From: Chrysomallon squamiferum
Lineage: Eukaryota > Mollusca > Gastropoda > Neomphalida > Peltospiridae
Length of the DNA: 10,000 nucleotides
Assembly: GCA_012295275.1 (NCBI GenBank)
Contig: CM022677.1
Coordinates: forward strand, 27,211,379 to 27,221,378
Reading direction: 5' to 3'
Below the pieces are notes generated by a model that had not been told where the DNA came from, did no database searches, and was given only the letters and a program-made list of their open reading frames with translations. Positions 1 to 6,334 of the stretch are shown here, in pieces. A program made the translations under genes and the position numbers. Within the stretch, counting starts at the first letter, position 1. Each line of letters begins with the position of its first letter.

Positions 1-540
1 ATAGGATTTTAAGTAAACAGTAAATGTTTATGAAATAAAAAATATAAAAAAATTATTACCTGTAGGTTTCTATAAGATGAAAATATCTGTTTTAGCATAA
101 ACGTATTTTAATAAATAATTATATTTACATAAACCAGCTTTATAGAAACAAACATAACACTAATTATTAATTTAATAGAAAACAAAATATAGTTTTTCTA
201 GAAAATACAAATCACTATTATTTCACAAATATCTGCAATAAAATACAATAAATAATTAAAACCACATTTGTTTTCCTGCAGTAATAATAATATTTATTCT
301 ATTTTTCTGTAAAACTGTAAATTTCTAGGAAAAATGTATTAGGTAAAAAAAAAAATTATTAATTTTAGGAAATAATGTTAACTATTTCTCGGAAATTTGT
401 GTTTGTAAGAATGTTAGGTTCTAGGAAATTGAGTGCATTGTTGTTTTATTGTTTATTTTTATTCTATTTGTTCTGTCAGATAAACAAAGTGGAGCAGGAG
501 TTTGGGAACAGAAAATACAGACAGTTATAACACGAGGTAA
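1..540. other. AT-rich DNA without a gene
   Basis: No open frame of credible composition and no microsatellite of note was seen here. The first 1000 bases contain only about four CpG dinucleotides, which sets the background for the CpG-bearing islands further on. The one local pattern is a recurring TTCTAGGAAA-like word between about 196 and 427. The minus-strand open frame that begins near 813 is almost entirely Y, I and L and is a translation of AT-rich repeat. Confidence 0.7.
323..427. promoter_or_regulatory. Three TTCNNNGAA (STAT-like) motifs
   Basis: TTCTAGGAA occurs at 323-331 and again at 419-427, with TTCTCGGAA at 386-394. All three fit TTCNNNGAA, the core recognised by STAT-family factors. 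A related TTCTAGAA with a two-base spacer, which is heat-shock-element-like, lies at 196-203. A further degenerate copy, TTTTAGGAAAT, is near 363. The pattern could equally be a decayed short repeat, because flanking bases such as GGAAAT and ATG are also shared. No function is shown. Confidence 0.2.
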
Positions 541-1060
541 GATAATATTACATATTGTATAGGTAATAATAATAATAGTATATATGTAATAATAATAATA
601 GTATATATATATATGTAATACTAATAATAGTGGCTCATATTTAATACTAATATATCTTATATATAGGTAATAGTAACATATTATATAGGTAATTCTAACA
701 ACATATATTTTATATAGATAATAATATACACCTAATAGAAATATAACATTGCCTATATATAGATATGTAATACTAATACTAATATTATAAAATAATTGTA
801 CATCTGTATACATGGTATATGTAATAATATACTTTGTATAGGTAGTAGTAGTAGTAATAATAATAATAATAATAATAATAATGTATTATATACAGGTTCC
901 AATGGTTACTGTTAACAATATATGTAATATATAGCTAATACTAAAATGTGACATGTAGGTAATAACGGGAAATAATAACATATATTGCTAGAGATAATAA
1001 TAATATAATTGTACTGATGATAATAATAGAAAATATATGAGTAAATCATGTTTTATATAG
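541..1060. repeat. Degenerate TATATAGGTAATA-type minisatellite
   Basis: Variants of TATATAGGTAATA followed by ATA or TAAC words recur near 557, 661, 683, 711, 838, 951 and 1055. They are separated by TA-rich and ATA-rich filler, and spacing is irregular at roughly 25 to 130 bases, so this is a decayed array and not a clean tandem repeat. It includes a purer (GTA)n then (ATA)n segment at 842-882. A minus-strand open frame crossing part of it is low complexity and not a gene. Confidence 0.6.
842..882. repeat. (GTA)n/(ATA)n triplet microsatellite
   Basis: About five GTA units pass directly into about eight ATA units, ending at an ATG. This is the cleanest tract inside the degenerate repeat of 541-1060. 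Confidence 0.85.
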
Positions 1061-1395
1061 GTTTTAAAAGATAAAGACATATACAATGTTAAACAAAATC
1101 AGTATATACATTGTAAAATTATGTGAGATCTGATGTGTGTGTGTGTGTGTATCTGTGTTAAGAGATCTCATATAAAATATATATTTATTTGTTTTCATAC
1201 ATATATATCTAATCTTGAAAGATATATTATAAACTTTAACATCAGTTTTATTATAGTTTAAAAACGTATTATGATAGGAAACCATACAAAATATTTGCAA
1301 ACATTTGCAACCCATATAAATTTAAATTTGTCAACAACATTTTTTAGGTATAATTTTAATCTCGATTTAATAATAAATATTTTTTCAAAGATAGG
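1061..1395. other. AT-rich DNA with a TG-loop inverted repeat
   Basis: No gene is supported. The notable element is an inverted repeat, TGAGATCT at 1124-1131 and AGATCTCA at 1163-1170, whose intervening loop carries a (TG)n tract at 1134-1150. The minus-strand open frame spanning this interval depends on low-complexity residues such as alternating T and H from the TG tract. Confidence 0.6.
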
Positions 1396-1560
1396 CATTT
1401 ACTAATTCACTACCAGTGAACTAAATCTGTTGTTTCCTTAGCAACAGTCATTTTCTGCGGAATACCTAGAAACGAAATGAAAAACGTTACGGAGAAAAAA
1501 TCAAAATGGCGTCCGTAAAAGCACAATGTTTACTGCGTGACTAATGATTCATGTAAATAT
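1396..1560 (+). promoter_or_regulatory. Candidate promoter-like island with X-box and YY1-like site
   Basis: Complexity rises sharply here, with about seven CpGs in the 100 bases after 1450. In order there is a perfect 6-bp dyad at 1406-1420 (TTCACT, 3-base gap, AGTGAA). Next is GTTTCCTTAGCAAC at 1432-1445, which matches the RFX X-box consensus GTHNYYATRRNAAC at all but one position and sits inside a CTGTTG/CAACAG dyad (1427-1447). AAAATGGCG at 1503-1511 resembles the YY1 motif and also gives an ATG (1506) in good start context, with A at -3 and G at +4. That frame, MASVKAQCLLRD, stops at 1544, so it could only be an upstream ORF or a first exon spliced before the stop. Promoter function on the + strand is inference. 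No TATA box or downstream exon is visible. Confidence 0.3.
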
Positions 1561-1865
1561 TTGAAAAAAAAAAATGGTTGTTTAAAACAAATCTTATTTT
1601 TATATAAAAAATAAAATTAAGAAATAAATCATGACTTGCTGTGTAGTAGGAATTTGTGTAGAATATAAGTTAAAATAAAATATAGATTATTTGCGTATTA
1701 CTTACCTTTTTATTTATTTTAATGTGCTACATATATTTAATGAAATGCATAAAATATTCGTGATGTACACACACACGCATGTATACATAAAATAAAAAAT
1801 AAAAAGCATATATATATACACATATTCACTTAATTAAATTATATATAGAATGAAAAATTTTATGT
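1561..1865. other. AT-rich DNA without a gene
   Basis: Only A/T runs and a short (AC)n near 1768-1776 with (TA)n at 1808-1818 were seen. No coding or RNA signal could be supported. Confidence 0.6.
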
Positions 1866-1978
1866 ATTAAAATAAATAAGTAAATAAATATGAAAATAAG
1901 TAATTAAGTGTAAATAAGTAAAATAGTAAATCAATAAGTAAATAAGTAAGTAAGTAAACAAGTAAATAAATAAAAATA
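1866..1978. repeat. Degenerate (TAAA/TAAG)n tetranucleotide array
   Basis: TAAA and TAAG units alternate with occasional TAAT, TAAC and GTAA variants and small frame slips. The unit mix is the reverse complement of the TTTA/CTTA array at 4643-4902, so the two share an ancestry of unit type in opposite orientation. This one is far more decayed. Confidence 0.8.
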
Positions 1979-2141
1979 TGTGTATATATATTTTGTCTTC
2001 TTGAAATTAGTTTATAATTTTACTGTTTGTTTTCTTCATTTACAAAATACAAAAAAATTAAACTAAAATAATAATAAAAATAATTCTAATTCATCATTCT
2101 CATATTACTTTTATCTTGTGAAAACATTTTAAATCAATCAT

Positions 2142-2146
<5 letters not shown>

Positions 2147-2204
<58 letters not shown>

Positions 2205-2205
2205 A
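2147..2205. repeat. (GA)27 microsatellite
   Basis: An uninterrupted GA tract runs to 2200, followed by a slipped AGAGA to 2205. The minus-strand poly-SL open frame across it is a translated microsatellite. Confidence 0.97.
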
Positions 2206-2282
2206 AAAAAACACAAATTCATTTGAATTCCAAAAACACTACTCATTTTCATTTTTAAAAACATTTCCATCTCAAAACCATG

Positions 2283-2302
2283 AAAAAAAAAAAAAAAAAA
2301 AA
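2283..2302. repeat. Poly(A) run of 20
   Basis: A pure A run ends directly at the edge of the CpG-bearing island that begins at 2303. No target-site duplication or SINE/LINE body was recognised beside it, so a retroposon tail is only a possibility. Confidence 0.95.
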
Positions 2303-2600
2303 TTTTCAATTAGCAGTCGATACTGCTGTTGCCATGACGACCAAGACGATGTCACTACGGCACCAGCGATGATGACACGACCGCTAATTGTAATGTATTG
2401 ATATGACAGGAAGCAGGCTCAGTGAGCGCGCTTGGTGCTGTCGGAGACAAAGGCAAGCTGGGGATGAAAATGGGTTTTTGATAGAAGATTTGTGTTGTTA
2501 ATTACTGACTCTACCTTCTCGCCGTCTTGTTCTCTCGTTTCTCGTTTTTAACTTCAATTACATCTTTTGTCAACAGGGCGAAATGATACCAGTTAATTAT
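2303..2600. promoter_or_regulatory. CpG-bearing island with inverted repeat and X-box-like site
   Basis: About 15 CpGs fall in under 300 bases, against about four in the first 1000. An inverted repeat brackets the left part, with arms of 13 bases at 2307-2319 and 2378-2390 differing at one position. Its ends place homeodomain-type CAATTA cores facing each other. Inside the loop, GTTGCCATGACGAC (2328-2341) matches the RFX X-box consensus at 13 of 14 positions and is close to the ideal GTTGCCATGGCAAC. A short frame from the ATG at 2334 (MTTKTMSLRHQR) stops within 40 bases. The right part ends in a pyrimidine-rich, acceptor-like run to AG at 2575-2576. It is unrecognised as a gene; a regulatory island or a small non-coding exon are the likeliest readings. 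Confidence 0.3.
2546..2576 (+). other. 3' splice-site-like sequence
   Basis: A pyrimidine-rich stretch from about 2511 leads to TTTTAAC (branch-like, A at 2551), then a further pyrimidine-rich segment ending in CAACAG with AG at 2575-2576. The branch-to-AG distance of about 25 bases is normal for an animal intron. The sequence after the AG gives an ATG (2583) with frame MIPVNYSENKYI and then runs into poly(T). No matching donor or conserved exon was found, so this may be fortuitous. Confidence 0.2.
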
Positions 2601-2616
2601 AGTGAAAATAAATATA

Positions 2617-2684
2617 TTTTTTTTTTTTTTTGATTTTTTTTTTTTTTTTTTTTTTTTTAATTTTTTTTTTTTTTTTTTTTTTTT
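2617..2684. repeat. Interrupted poly(T) tract
   Basis: T15, then GA, T25, AA and T24 make an almost continuous 68-base T tract. It could be the complement of one or more retroposon tails or a slippage-expanded run. No element body was recognised on either side. Confidence 0.95.
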
Positions 2685-2770
2685 GAAAATTCATATAATA
2701 GGGAAATGGTCATTGGCTTTTTAATATCGAAGAAAACAGTTTCACTTAAAAAAAAAAAAAATTAAGGGGA
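2685..2770. other. Short spacer ending in a poly(A) run
   Basis: About 60 bases of unremarkable sequence end in an A run at 2748-2761. Nothing further is seen. Confidence 0.7.
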
Positions 2771-2771
2771 A

Positions 2772-2806
<35 letters not shown>

Positions 2807-2814
2807 TATATATA

Positions 2815-2865
<51 letters not shown>

Positions 2866-2870
2866 TACAT
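2771..2870. repeat. (CATA)n-(TA)n-(CA)22 compound microsatellite
   Basis: Seven or so CATA units pass into (TA)n at about 2799-2814, then (AC)22 at 2817-2860, then CATA units again. A Z-DNA-prone alternating purine-pyrimidine stretch results. The minus-strand poly-CV open frame is an artefact of it. Confidence 0.95.
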
Positions 2871-3003
2871 GCATACCCATACATTTGCACATACAAATAT
2901 ATAAATAGGTACATACACACACCTGTACAAGCATACATATATTACAAAGAAAGGCTTACTTGGATATATACATACATACATATATATATATATATACACA
3001 CAT
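2871..3003. repeat. Degenerate CATA/TA/CA flank
   Basis: Scattered CATA, CACA and ATAT words continue from the compound microsatellite, with a second clean (CATA)n(TA)n segment at 2969-2996. A CACCTG at 2920-2925 is the only E-box of that type in the first 4.2 kb. Confidence 0.8.
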
Positions 3004-3019
3004 ACAAGACAAACAGACA

Positions 3020-3135
3020 AAAATAAGAGAGAAAGAAAGTGAAAAGGTGAAAAAGAAAGAAAAAGACTGAAAGAAAAATAAAAGGATGGAGAGAAAGAGA
3101 GAGAGAGAGACGAGAAGAAAGAAAATTAAAAGCTG
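3020..3135. repeat. Polypurine tract (GAAA/GA-rich)
   Basis: The + strand is almost entirely A and G, built of GAAA, GAAAA and (GA)n words with only a few T or C breaks. Such homopurine runs can form triplex DNA. It looks like a decayed (GA)n/(GAAA)n microsatellite. Confidence 0.85.
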
Positions 3136-3206
3136 TAGAAAAAATTAATGAAATTATTTACTAAGAATTTTTGTAACTGATAATTCAGTGGTTATTTTAA
3201 AAGCAA

Positions 3207-3248
3207 AACAACAACAACAGCAACAACAATAATAATAATAATAATAAT
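3207..3248. repeat. (ACA)n to (ATA)n triplet tract
   Basis: AAC/ACA units with one CAG interruption change into six ATA units by single-base substitution of the unit. The minus-strand open frame spelling I and V runs comes from this tract. Confidence 0.9.
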
Positions 3249-3249
3249 G

Positions 3250-3430
3250 CATGTATGAGTGTGTTTATGTGTGATTGCACATATAAATATATATATATAT
3301 GTATGTATGTATGTATGTATATATATATGAATGTGTATATGAGTATGTATATGAATGTGTCTATATATATATATGCACATACCTATGTATGTATATAAAT
3401 AAATAATGTATATATGTACGTATGTATGTA
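3250..3430. repeat. (TATG)n/(TA)n/(TG)n compound microsatellite
   Basis: It contains (TA)n at about 3286-3300, (TATG)n at 3300-3319, another (TA)n, then degenerate TGTATATG words and a second (TA)n at 3362-3374. The core is the reverse complement of the CATA/TA tract at 2771-2815, so the two could pair as a fold-back of about 500 bases. Confidence 0.92.
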
Positions 3431-3550
3431 TTTTTAGTTATACATTTAATTAACAGAAGCTGTTATTTCTTGAAATTAAGGGGAGGTAACTGTTTAGATT
3501 TAATTATGTGGTGTACTGAAGGGTATGCTTTATATATGAATATGTCTGAA
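3431..3550. other. Unique AT-rich DNA without a gene
   Basis: Ordinary complex sequence lies between two microsatellites. No coding or regulatory signal stands out. Confidence 0.6.
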
Positions 3551-3584
<34 letters not shown>

Positions 3585-3600
3585 TGTGCATACGTGTGTC
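3551..3600. repeat. (TG)n microsatellite
   Basis: Thirteen TG units, one TATG break and further TG words with a CATACG interruption. Both strands are open here (poly-CV and poly-TH), which is what a period-2 repeat produces and not evidence of coding. Confidence 0.95.
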
Positions 3601-3849
3601 TGTATGGAAATTTGTAAATTTGTAATGCATTGAGGAGTAAGTCAATGCAGTTAAATTAAATTTAATATTCACACAGAAGAAAGGTTAAGCTTAACTGATA
3701 ACAAGATGTAATTTAATCAATAATTGTATATTCTCCATTGTTATTTACAACTTCTTCCCAATGGTCAACAAGTTTTTCAGTGCCTCTGAAACAAACGTTG
3801 AATCAATTATGAAATGCAGTGGCTTATTACTCAACCCAGTATGTAAATT
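3601..3849. other. Unique DNA without a recognised gene
   Basis: About 250 bases of complex AT-rich sequence. An ATG-started + frame from 3761 (MVNKFFSASETNVESIMKCSG...) looks ordinary for about 30 residues but then enters the TG/TATG and CT microsatellites. No family is recognisable and it is not called as a gene. Confidence 0.5.
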
Positions 3850-3850
3850 T

Positions 3851-3888
3851 GTGTCTGTGTGTGTGTATGTATGTATGTATGTATGTAT
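3851..3888. repeat. (TG)n(TATG)n microsatellite
   Basis: Short (TG)n converts to six TATG units. It is the same unit pair as at 3300-3319. Confidence 0.93.
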
Positions 3889-4022
3889 CATTTGTGGGTA
3901 TATAAACACTTATTTCATTGTTCTTTTTCCATCTTGTTATCATTTGTATATATATATATATTTCTCTTATTTTATTGTTTTTTTTTTTATCTTGTTCCTT
4001 TACTTAGTTTTTCTTTTTATAA

Positions 4023-4028
<6 letters not shown>
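3889..4028. other. T-rich spacer with (TA)n
   Basis: T-rich sequence with a (TA)n tract at 3948-3961 leads into the long CT array. No gene is supported. Confidence 0.65.

Positions 4029-4104
<76 letters not shown>
4029..4104. repeat. (CT)38 microsatellite
   Basis: This is the longest pure dinucleotide tract in the window, 76 bases without a visible interruption, which suggests recent expansion. It gives poly-SL on the + strand and poly-RE on the minus strand. Neither is a gene. Confidence 0.98.
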
Positions 4105-4108
<4 letters not shown>

Positions 4109-4204
4109 ACATAAACAACACAAAAATCTCTTCATCCATATTATATTCCACTGTCTGACCCTCGGTCTCTTTGTCTGTCTGTAATCAAATATTATCCATA
4201 TCAT
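4105..4204. other. Unique DNA without a gene
   Basis: Complex sequence with a small GTCTGTCTG run near 4173-4182. Nothing else stands out. Confidence 0.6.
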
Positions 4205-4580
4205 TAAGTTCAAGTAATCAGTGACAACAGGTGACTAATTAATTTTTCATCATTCACTTAACCTAAGAGAAATCTCACCTGTCGTTTTCACCTGTAATGA
4301 TTTTTTCCCTTACCTACACTCTCATGGGCCTCGTTAGCACAGGTGAGTTAACGAGGTAACTGCCAGTAACAGTTTACCTGGAAGACAGGTGGTTATAAGA
4401 GAGAGACGGGGTGGGGGGGTTGTTACTCAGTGTTTAAAGTGTTTATAATGTGACTGTGCAATAAAGGGGCCCTGTTAGGGATTGATAATTCCGTTGTTAC
4501 CTGTGCCAGGTGAGCTGATGTTGTTACTGAGTGCTGAGGTATCGACTGATGATGTCATCTTCTTCAAACAGATAATCTGA
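4205..4580. promoter_or_regulatory. Dense cluster of CAGGTG/CAGGTA boxes
   Basis: CAGGTG in either orientation occurs at 4228, 4276, 4289, 4340, 4386 and 4507, and TACCTG (CAGGTA reversed) at 4375 and 4498. That is eight E2-type boxes in 285 bases of AT-rich DNA. CAGGTR is the core bound by ZEB and Snail/Scratch zinc-finger factors and by class I bHLH dimers (known biology). An 8-bp dyad CCTCGTTA/TAACGAGG (4329-4356) encloses one box. TTGTTACTCAGTG at 4420-4432 recurs with one change at 4521-4533. AATAAA at 4460-4465 with GT-rich sequence downstream could be a poly(A) signal. Some boxes also read as CAG|GTGAGT splice donors, so a transcribed origin cannot be excluded. Enhancer function is inference. 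Confidence 0.35.
4329..4356. repeat. CCTCGTTA/TAACGAGG inverted repeat
   Basis: Perfect 8-base arms at 4329-4336 and 4349-4356 flank a 12-base loop containing CACAGGTGAGT. The right arm extended to 4347-4356 gives, on the minus strand, CCTCGTTAAC, which is found again exactly on the + strand at 8917-8926. Confidence 0.7.
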
Positions 4581-4642
4581 AATGTTTGATTTCTGTCTAG
4601 TTGCAGCCTGCTTTCTTTTGTTACAAACTCTTTTCTTCTGCC

Positions 4643-4730
4643 TTATTTATTTATTTATTTGCTTATTTATTTATTTATTTATTTATTTGCTTATTTATTT
4701 ATTTATTTACTTATTTATTTATTTATTTAC

Positions 4731-4769
<39 letters not shown>

Positions 4770-4774
4770 CTTAC

Positions 4775-4833
<59 letters not shown>

Positions 4834-4834
4834 C

Positions 4835-4901
<67 letters not shown>

Positions 4902-4902
4902 T
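4643..4902. repeat. (TTTA)n array of about 65 units with CTTA variants
   Basis: An almost pure tetranucleotide array. Variant units carry C at 4662, 4690, 4710, 4730, 4770, 4774 and 4834. Apart from the 28-base first step and one adjacent pair, the gaps are 20, 20, 40 and 60 bases, so a 20-base higher-order unit of five tetranucleotides is visible. All three + frames stay open as LFIY/YLFI repeats only because the TTTA unit contains no + strand stop. They are not genes. Confidence 0.97.
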
Positions 4903-4940
4903 TATTATTATTTATTTTATTATTATTATTATTATTATAT
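4901..4940. repeat. (ATT)n triplet tail of the TTTA array
   Basis: The tetranucleotide array passes into ATT triplets with two ATTT slips. Confidence 0.9.
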
Positions 4941-5250
4941 ATAAATTTATTTTGTAATAAAAAAAAATTATATATTTTTTTATTTTGTTGTACATTTTAT
5001 GTTGCTTTTAAAATATTTTTTTATTTTCATTTATTATTTTTTTAAATTCATTGTAAATTTTTTTTATCTTTTTTTTTCCATTTTATATTTATTTACTTCA
5101 GTTACATAATATATTTATTTGCTTGTTTTTCTATAATATATTTCTTTTTTGTTTGATCTGATTTTACTTTTTTCTTATTAACTGGATTTTATATTTCAGT
5201 TATATGACATCCATTCTTCCTTCAACATTTAGTTATTTATTTGTAAAATA
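4941..5250. other. T-rich DNA without a gene
   Basis: Long T-rich, low-complexity sequence that looks like decayed TTTA/T-run DNA. No regulatory or coding signal could be supported. Confidence 0.6.
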
Positions 5251-5251
5251 A

Positions 5252-5409
5252 AAAACAACTACAACAACAACAAGAATAATAATAAACAAAACAGCCAACA
5301 ACAGTAGTAACAACAACAACAACAACAATAACAGAAACATAACAATTATAGTAATAATAACAGTAATACTACTATTACTACTACTAATAATAGCAACAAT
5401 AATAAATAA
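5252..5409. repeat. Mixed AAC/AAT/ACT triplet repeat
   Basis: ACA, ATA, AGT and ACT triplets run in changing order with short interruptions. The minus-strand open frame of 5233-5508 owes its L, I and S runs to this tract. Its N-terminal part (from about 5508 down) is complex sequence but is not recognised. Confidence 0.88.
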
Positions 5410-5640
5410 GTACATTTTAAAATTACCATTTTTTACCTTATCACTCATCCATCCTGTCCAAATGCATGACCTTTGACCCCCAAAAAGTTCTTTAAAACTT
5501 TTGTTCAATCTTTCATTCTTTTAACCCCTGTATATCACACTGTCCACCCCCCACCCAATTGAAAAAAAAAAATGCCTGGAGTGTTTCAAGTTTAATTCTT
5601 CTTTAACCCCAATGTTTCTGCGTGACCCCTGAAATGTTTT
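5410..5640. other. Unique DNA with TGACC-type half sites
   Basis: Complex sequence with several CTTTRACCCC-like words (5471, 5519, 5601) and TGACCCC at 5623-5629, giving a weakly repetitive look. C-rich patches lie at 5545-5555. The clearest item is the DR1 match listed separately. No gene is seen. Confidence 0.5.
5467..5479 (-). promoter_or_regulatory. DR1 nuclear-receptor-like element
   Basis: TGACCTTTGACCC read on the minus strand is GGGTCAAAGGTCA, two AGGTCA-type half sites in direct repeat with a one-base spacer and one substitution from the ideal. DR1 elements are bound by HNF4, COUP-TF and RXR-type receptors (known). That this site is used is unproven. Confidence 0.35.
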
Positions 5641-5775
5641 TCCTTTGTTGTTGCTAATGGCAACTTAATTGACTTGTGTGGGGATTACGACACTGATTGA
5701 CAGGTGGATAACTGTTCTAAACTCTCATTGGCTGACAGGCTTTCAGGTGGAGTTCATCAAAAGGGGCCTGTTTGG
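5641..5775. promoter_or_regulatory. Compact RFX / PBX-MEIS / CCAAT / E-box cluster
   Basis: Within 115 bases there are: GTTGCTAATGGCAAC (5650-5664), two good X-box half sites with a 3-base spacer; TTAATTG (homeodomain type) just after it; TGATTGACAG at 5694-5703, an exact match to the PBX-MEIS/PREP composite site; CAGGTG overlapping its end at 5701; ATTGG (inverted CCAAT box) at 5727-5731; a further TGACAG MEIS core at 5733-5738; and CAGGTG at 5744-5749. RFX, NF-Y and PBX-MEIS sites commonly occur together in animal promoters and enhancers. No TATA box or recognisable exon follows, so distal enhancer and promoter remain open. Confidence 0.4.
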
Positions 5776-5839
5776 GGTTAATGAGTTTACTTAATATTCA
5801 TCATCATATTTTCCATGTGCATTGTATCATAATTCTTTT
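5776..5839. other. Short AT-rich spacer
   Basis: Nothing is seen beyond transition into triplet repeat. Confidence 0.6.
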
Positions 5840-5871
5840 CATTATTATTATTCTAACTGTTGCTGTTCTTG

Positions 5872-5925
<54 letters not shown>

Positions 5926-6234
5926 ACCATTACTATCATCAATGTCATCATTATCATCATCATCATCATCATTTTGGCACTATCATATCAAAATCATTGT
6001 TATTATTATTGTTATTGTTATTGTTGTTATTGTTATTATTATTATATTTTACCATTACATTATTCTGTTATTATTAATATTGTTCTTGGTGTTATTATTA
6101 TTTTGTTATTATTATTATTATTATTATATTATTTTTGTTGTTACTCATAATAGTACTAGTTATTACAACAACAGTACTATTACTACTACTACTACTATTA
6201 ATAATAATAATAATAGTAGTAATAATAATAATAA

Positions 6235-6294
<60 letters not shown>

Positions 6295-6334
6295 TTAATA
6301 TTAATAATGGTAATAATGATAATAGTAATAATTA
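5840..6334. repeat. Large ATT/ATC/AAC/AAT triplet region with strand switch
   Basis: The left part is pyrimidine-leaning: (ATT)n at 5880-5922, (ATC)n at about 5941-5972, then TTA/TTG triplets to about 6140. Around 6155 the units change to their complements: ACA, ACT, then (AAT)n, purest at 6238-6292. The result is an imperfect palindrome nearly 500 bases long. The + strand open frames here (poly-I, poly-L, poly-N) are translated triplets. Confidence 0.9.

Noticed and set aside
421-813. Minus-strand 130-residue frame
   Set aside because: Almost only Y, I, L and T, derived from the TATATAGGTAATA repeat.
896-909. GTTCCAATGGTTAC as a further X-box
   Set aside because: Two mismatches to the consensus and it lies inside repetitive DNA.
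541-1060. CRISPR-like array of repeats
   Set aside because: Repeats are degenerate and irregularly spaced, without uniform spacers, in DNA that looks eukaryotic.
2283-2684. Retroposon tails marked by poly(A) and poly(T) runs
   Set aside because: No tRNA-like A/B boxes, reverse-transcriptase sequence or target-site duplication could be found beside them.
3761-4213. Poly-SL (+) and poly-RE (-) open frames
   Set aside because: Both are translations of (CT)38, with no domain or plausible context.
4401-4419. G-quadruplex in the G-rich patch on the + strand
   Set aside because: Only two G runs are present (G4 and G7), too few separate runs for the usual four-run rule.
4460-4465. AATAAA as the end of a gene
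   Set aside because: A poly(A) signal is possible, but the hexamer is frequent in AT-rich DNA and no exon leads into it.
4582-5045. Three overlapping + strand open frames of 118-128 residues rich in LFIY/YLFI
   Set aside because: They are the three readings of the TTTA array. A stop-free tetranucleotide keeps all frames open.
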